Assembly (NCBI GenBank): GCA_051877855.1
Contig: JBJEJH010000045.1
Span: 1-26,571, forward strand
DNA: 26,571 nucleotides
Reading direction: 5' to 3'
From: MGBC120314 sp051877855
GTDB lineage: Bacteria; Bacillota; Clostridia; Lachnospirales; Lachnospiraceae
Shown here in pieces: positions 23,967 to 26,571 of this stretch. Positions within the stretch are counted from its first letter, which is position 1. Each line of letters starts with the position of its first letter. The notes under the pieces were generated by a model. It made no database searches. It had not been told where the DNA came from and was given only the letters and a program-made list of their open reading frames with translations. Position numbers and translations under genes: made by a program.

Positions 23967-24185
23967 ATGGCGATACAGATTAACCTGGATGTGGTGATGG
24001 CGCAGAAAAAGAAAAGTGTTACGGAACTAGCCAACGAAGTGGACATTACCATGGCCAATTTATCCATACTAAAGAATAACAAGGCAAAAGCAATTCGATT
24101 TTCGACGCTGGATGCCATTTGCAAAGCATTGGACTGCCAGCCGGGAGACATTTTACAGTATATCGATGAGGAAGAAAACAAATAG
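23967..24185 (+). CDS. Small XRE (Cro/CI-type) transcriptional regulator, YozG-like
   Basis: A 72-residue protein that is little more than one helix-turn-helix domain: MAQKKKSVTELANEVDITMA, NLSILKNNKAKAIRFSTLDA, ICKALDCQPGDILQYIDEEE. Such YozG-like proteins follow DUF2975 genes in many Firmicutes; the membrane partner may sequester or sense for the regulator, but this is a hypothesis. RBS AGGAGG (23955-23960) is at the end of the DUF2975 gene. The stop lies 13 nt before the DUF4173 start. It is the best candidate to bind the 12-bp dyad at 23384-23430. Confidence 0.9.
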   Translation: MAIQINLDVVMAQKKKSVTELANEVDITMANLSILKNNKAKAIRFSTLDAICKALDCQPGDILQYIDEEENK

Positions 24186-24198
24186 GGGAAATAAATAT

Positions 24199-25659
24199 AT
24201 GAAGGATTTTAGAAAAACTGCAGGTGCAGCAGGTATCTTTGCACTCATTTACACATTTTGCATGTATCACAATAGTGCCTCCATCACATTTCCTATATTA
24301 ATGGCAGCAGGGATCGGATTATTGTATTTTCTGCAGGAGCAACGAAAAATATTGGATGACCCCTGGAGCGGTTTCTATGTTGTGAACATTATGCTTATTG
24401 CGGTGAGTGTATTTTTAACGGCAGATGCTAAATTGATCTTCATGAGCAAGACGGTGGTATTGGTTTTATATCTTTGTCTGGCAATAGATCTTTATTGCAA
24501 CGACAGGGACTGGACGGATGTGCAGTATATAAGAAAATGTATGGGATTTGTCATCAAGAGTTTCTGGAAGGGATTTGAAGTCCTGAACGATTGTGGAAAA
24601 TATAAAAAAGAGCAGAAGGAATTAGAAGAAATTCAGGGTGTACAAGGGATGGATCGGGCTGCAAGGCGGCAGAATCTATGGAAAGTTGGGAAGGGGTTAC
24701 TTATCGCAGGGGCTTTATTGCTGGTCATCCTGCCATTGATGATGGGTGCGGATGTAGTTTTTGAAAATATGGTCACATCCATCTTTGATATCGATCGAAT
24801 CTTTGAAGTACTATTTGTTAAGATGGATCTATTGGGTCTGGGATTTACCTTTGGTGCAATGTTTCTGGTGGCTTATGGTTTCATTAAGATTCTTGCAAGA
24901 CAACCGATGGAGCATAGGGTCACACAGGGAAATTCCGGTGATGTGATTACCGGCGTTACAATCCTTGGCGTGGTGGGATTTGTGTATGTGGTGTTTTCAA
25001 TAGTGGAACTTCGTGGAATGCTGTTCTCCAATGTAAAGTTACCGGAAAATTATACTTATGCACAGTATGCAAGGGAGGGATTCTTTGAACTCCTATGGCT
25101 TGCGGTGATTAATATGCTGATTGTATTAGTATGCAGGGCGAGATTCGAAGTCAATAAAATGATGAAGATATTGCTTTATGTAATGTGTGGCTGTACCTAC
25201 GTGATGATCTTCTGCAGTGCGTATAAGATGATTCTATATGTGAGTGTGTACCACATGACATTCCTTCGTATTATGGTGTTGTGGAGTCTGGTGGTTCTTG
25301 CGGTGCTGATGGTGGCAGTAATTCGCTATATTTACAGAGAGGATTTTAAGTTGTTTAAGACGTTTGTTGTAGTGGTGACTGCGCTATATCTTATCGTGGC
25401 ATTTGCCCGTCCGGACTATGTGATCGCAGCATATAATCTTGCCAACGAGAAGGATCCGATAGAGTATTGTAATAACTACTATGTGGATTTGTCAGTGGAT
25501 GCAATCCCGTTGCTGGTGCAATATGAAGGAGAAAGCGGAGGAAGACTTCGTTATTATGATAGAATTCATAATGAATGTAAGGAAAGAAATAGTAGTCTTC
25601 GCAAATTGAACTTAGCGTATATTCAGGCACAGAAGGCACTGGAGAGTGTGGGACGATAG
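24199..25659 (+). CDS. DUF4173 multi-pass membrane protein
   Basis: A 486-residue membrane protein with about 11 hydrophobic segments spread over residues 8-430 and a short soluble C-terminal part (about 430-486) rich in Tyr and charged residues. The motif LPENYTYAQYAREGFFELLW is characteristic of the DUF4153/DUF4173 group. Function is unknown. The ATG at 24199 is chosen because AGGGGAA (24184-24190) is properly spaced and because upstream starts would run within the regulator gene. It follows the XRE gene closely and precedes the VanZ-like gene by 2 nt, so the four genes form one operon. Confidence 0.85.
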   Translation: MKDFRKTAGAAGIFALIYTFCMYHNSASITFPILMAAGIGLLYFLQEQRKILDDPWSGFYVVNIMLIAVSVFLTADAKLIFMSKTVVLVLYLCLAIDLYCNDRDWTDVQYIRKCMGFVIKSFWKGFEVLNDCGKYKKEQKELEEIQGVQGMDRAARRQNLWKVGKGLLIAGALLLVILPLMMGADVVFENMVTSIFDIDRIFEVLFVKMDLLGLGFTFGAMFLVAYGFIKILARQPMEHRVTQGNSGDVITGVTILGVVGFVYVVFSIVELRGMLFSNVKLPENYTYAQYAREGFFELLWLAVINMLIVLVCRARFEVNKMMKILLYVMCGCTYVMIFCSAYKMILYVSVYHMTFLRIMVLWSLVVLAVLMVAVIRYIYREDFKLFKTFVVVVTALYLIVAFARPDYVIAAYNLANEKDPIEYCNNYYVDLSVDAIPLLVQYEGESGGRLRYYDRIHNECKERNSSLRKLNLAYIQAQKALESVGR

Positions 25660-25661
25660 AG

Positions 25662-26150
25662 ATGCGGCAGATCAAACGAATAAAAGAGATTATAAAAACA
25701 AATTGGAAAAAGATAATATTTGTACTTTATTTATTGATACTTTTTAAAATCACAATATTTCGTAAGGGATTTGGAGAAAATGAATTGTTTAGCGGAACAA
25801 TTTATGCCGGAATATATTTTACAGACTATCTGGAAATGATTCTGGAAGGTAAGTGGTTTTGGTTTATTTATTATTTTGCCGGAAATATCGTATGGTTCAT
25901 TCCCTTGGGAATGTTCCTTAAAGGGGCAGGGCTAACCGGAAGGGATCTGGGATGGAAGCAGATTATCGGAATTGGGTGTGGCACATCTATATTTATAGAA
26001 GTAATGCAATTCATATTCGGTGTCGGAATATCCGAGATGGAGGATGTGATATTAAATACCCTCGGTGCAGCTGTGGGAATTGGGATAATGCAAATAGTAG
26101 AATGGGCAAAGAATCAAAATATAGGTTACATAAAATTGAAAAAACACTAA
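25662..26150 (+). CDS. VanZ-like membrane protein
   Basis: A 162-residue protein with four or five membrane helices. The VanZ-family pattern is visible: NIVWFIPLGMFLK, then EVMQFIFGVGISEMEDVILNTLGAAVG, with the conserved Glu/Gln and Asp in the last helices. VanZ itself gives low-level teicoplanin resistance in enterococci, but most relatives are uncharacterised and this gene is not part of a vancomycin cluster. It starts 2 nt after the DUF4173 stop with only a poor RBS, suggesting translational coupling. The tail is Lys-rich. It is the last gene before the rRNA operon; no obvious terminator separates it from the rRNA promoter. Confidence 0.88.
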   Translation: MRQIKRIKEIIKTNWKKIIFVLYLLILFKITIFRKGFGENELFSGTIYAGIYFTDYLEMILEGKWFWFIYYFAGNIVWFIPLGMFLKGAGLTGRDLGWKQIIGIGCGTSIFIEVMQFIFGVGISEMEDVILNTLGAAVGIGIMQIVEWAKNQNIGYIKLKKH

Positions 26151-26163
26151 ATATGGAAAGTAA

Positions 26164-26223
26164 GAAAAAATCTAAAAAAATTTGAAAAAAGGTGTTGACT
26201 TCCTAAATTGTGTATGATATTAT
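26164..26223 (+). promoter_or_regulatory. Ribosomal RNA operon promoter with UP-like A-tracts
   Basis: TTGACT (26195-26200) and TATTAT (26218-26223) are 17 bp apart, so transcription should begin near 26230. Phased A-tracts fill 26164-26190 directly upstream, as in UP elements of strong rRNA promoters. A 9-bp inverted repeat (ATTATCAAG 26222-26230, CTTGATAAT 26258-26266) starts at the -10. Confidence 0.8.
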
Positions 26224-26229
26224 TATCAA

Positions 26230-26525
26230 GCTGACCCGTGAGGGAACAGCGAAGAACCTTGATAATCAAACAGTGAAACAACCCTGAAAATTTCAAAGAT
26301 TTTCAGCTTTTACGCGAACGGTTCAAATGAACCGACAGTAAATAAGTTTGGAGGAAACAGACCGAAGGTCTGGCGAGGCTCCAAACATCGGAAGCTTAAA
26401 GCTTCAAAAAGTCCAGAAGAATTCTGGCGGGAAAAAACTAGAGTGAAATTCCTTTGGAATTTCCTTTATGTCAAAATTATCTGAAGATAATTTTGACGTT
26501 CAAATTGCTTTGCAATTTAGAACTT
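26230..26525 (+). other. rRNA leader region with about eight consecutive perfect hairpins
   Basis: The roughly 296-nt stretch between the rRNA promoter and 16S contains no gene but is packed with exact inverted repeats. In order: CCC-GTGA-GGG (26235-26244), CTGAAAAT (26284-26306), CGGTTCA (26319-26334), GTTTGGAG enclosing CAGACC-GAA-GGTCTG (26346-26386), GAAGCTT (26391-26405), CCAGAA-GAA-TTCTGG (26413-26427), GAAATTCC (26445-26463), GTCAAAATTATCT (13 bp, 26470-26497) and AAATTGC within GTTC/GAAC (26498-26523). The last stem is followed by six T at 26524-26529. Some parts must act in 16S processing and antitermination; no classic boxA sequence is obvious to me. Confidence 0.85.

Positions 26526-26571
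<46 letters not shown>

Noticed and set aside
25662..26150. VanZ-like gene as a glycopeptide resistance determinant.
   Set aside because: No vanR/S/H/A/X genes are present; VanZ-like membrane proteins are widespread and mostly unrelated to resistance.

Overview
This window is core bacterial chromosome around the replication origin of a low- to mid-GC Firmicute. The best fit is a Clostridia/Lachnospiraceae genome, possibly a Butyrivibrio- or Roseburia-like genus; this is judged from gene order and protein style, not from a database search. The anchor is the conserved order rpmH (divergent) | dnaA – dnaN – S4-domain gene – recF – gyrB – gyrA. Nearly every gene to the right of the origin is on the + strand, so transcription runs with the rightward fork.

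Region 1 (1-4030), origin. The 5' part of rpmH leaves to the left with its own promoter. A FloT-type flotillin gene sits between rpmH and dnaA, ending in an intrinsic terminator. The origin appears bipartite. A cluster of DnaA boxes lies upstream of dnaA (about 2000-2085). A second set of weaker boxes lies between dnaA and dnaN and leads into a DnaA-trio-like tract plus an AT-rich stretch (3945-4006), a layout like the Bacillus unwinding region.

Region 2 (4031-12800). The dnaN-S4-recF-gyrB-gyrA replication cluster is followed by a two-subunit iron-sulfur class I fumarase. A tRNA-Ser(GCU) follows with its own strong promoter and terminator; the promoter is overlapped by a 16-bp perfect inverted repeat.

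Region 3 (12836-18102). An AraC-family regulator is divergent from a tightly packed MoxR ATPase – DUF58 – membrane transglutaminase operon. The transglutaminase converges with a PilZ gene, and the two share a terminator-like hairpin that encodes the transglutaminase C-terminus.

Region 4 (18102-23343). The PilZ protein (probable c-di-GMP receptor) is divergent from a GGDEF diguanylate cyclase with a GAF-like C-terminus and no visible inhibitory site. Then come an iron-type butanol/alcohol dehydrogenase, a CPA2-type cation/proton antiporter and a small PD-(D/E)XK-like (sce7726/MmcB-like) protein.

Region 5 (23344-26571). A four-gene membrane cluster (DUF2975, small XRE regulator, DUF4173, VanZ-like) is driven by a TTGACA promoter lying inside a 12-bp perfect dyad. 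It is followed by a ribosomal RNA promoter with an A-tract UP-like element, a roughly 300-nt leader packed with consecutive perfect hairpins, and the first ~46 nt of 16S rRNA.

No mobile element, CRISPR array or phage gene is visible. The most unusual signals are regulatory: the rRNA leader hairpin series, the dyad operator of the XRE cluster, the origin architecture and the flotillin next to the origin.
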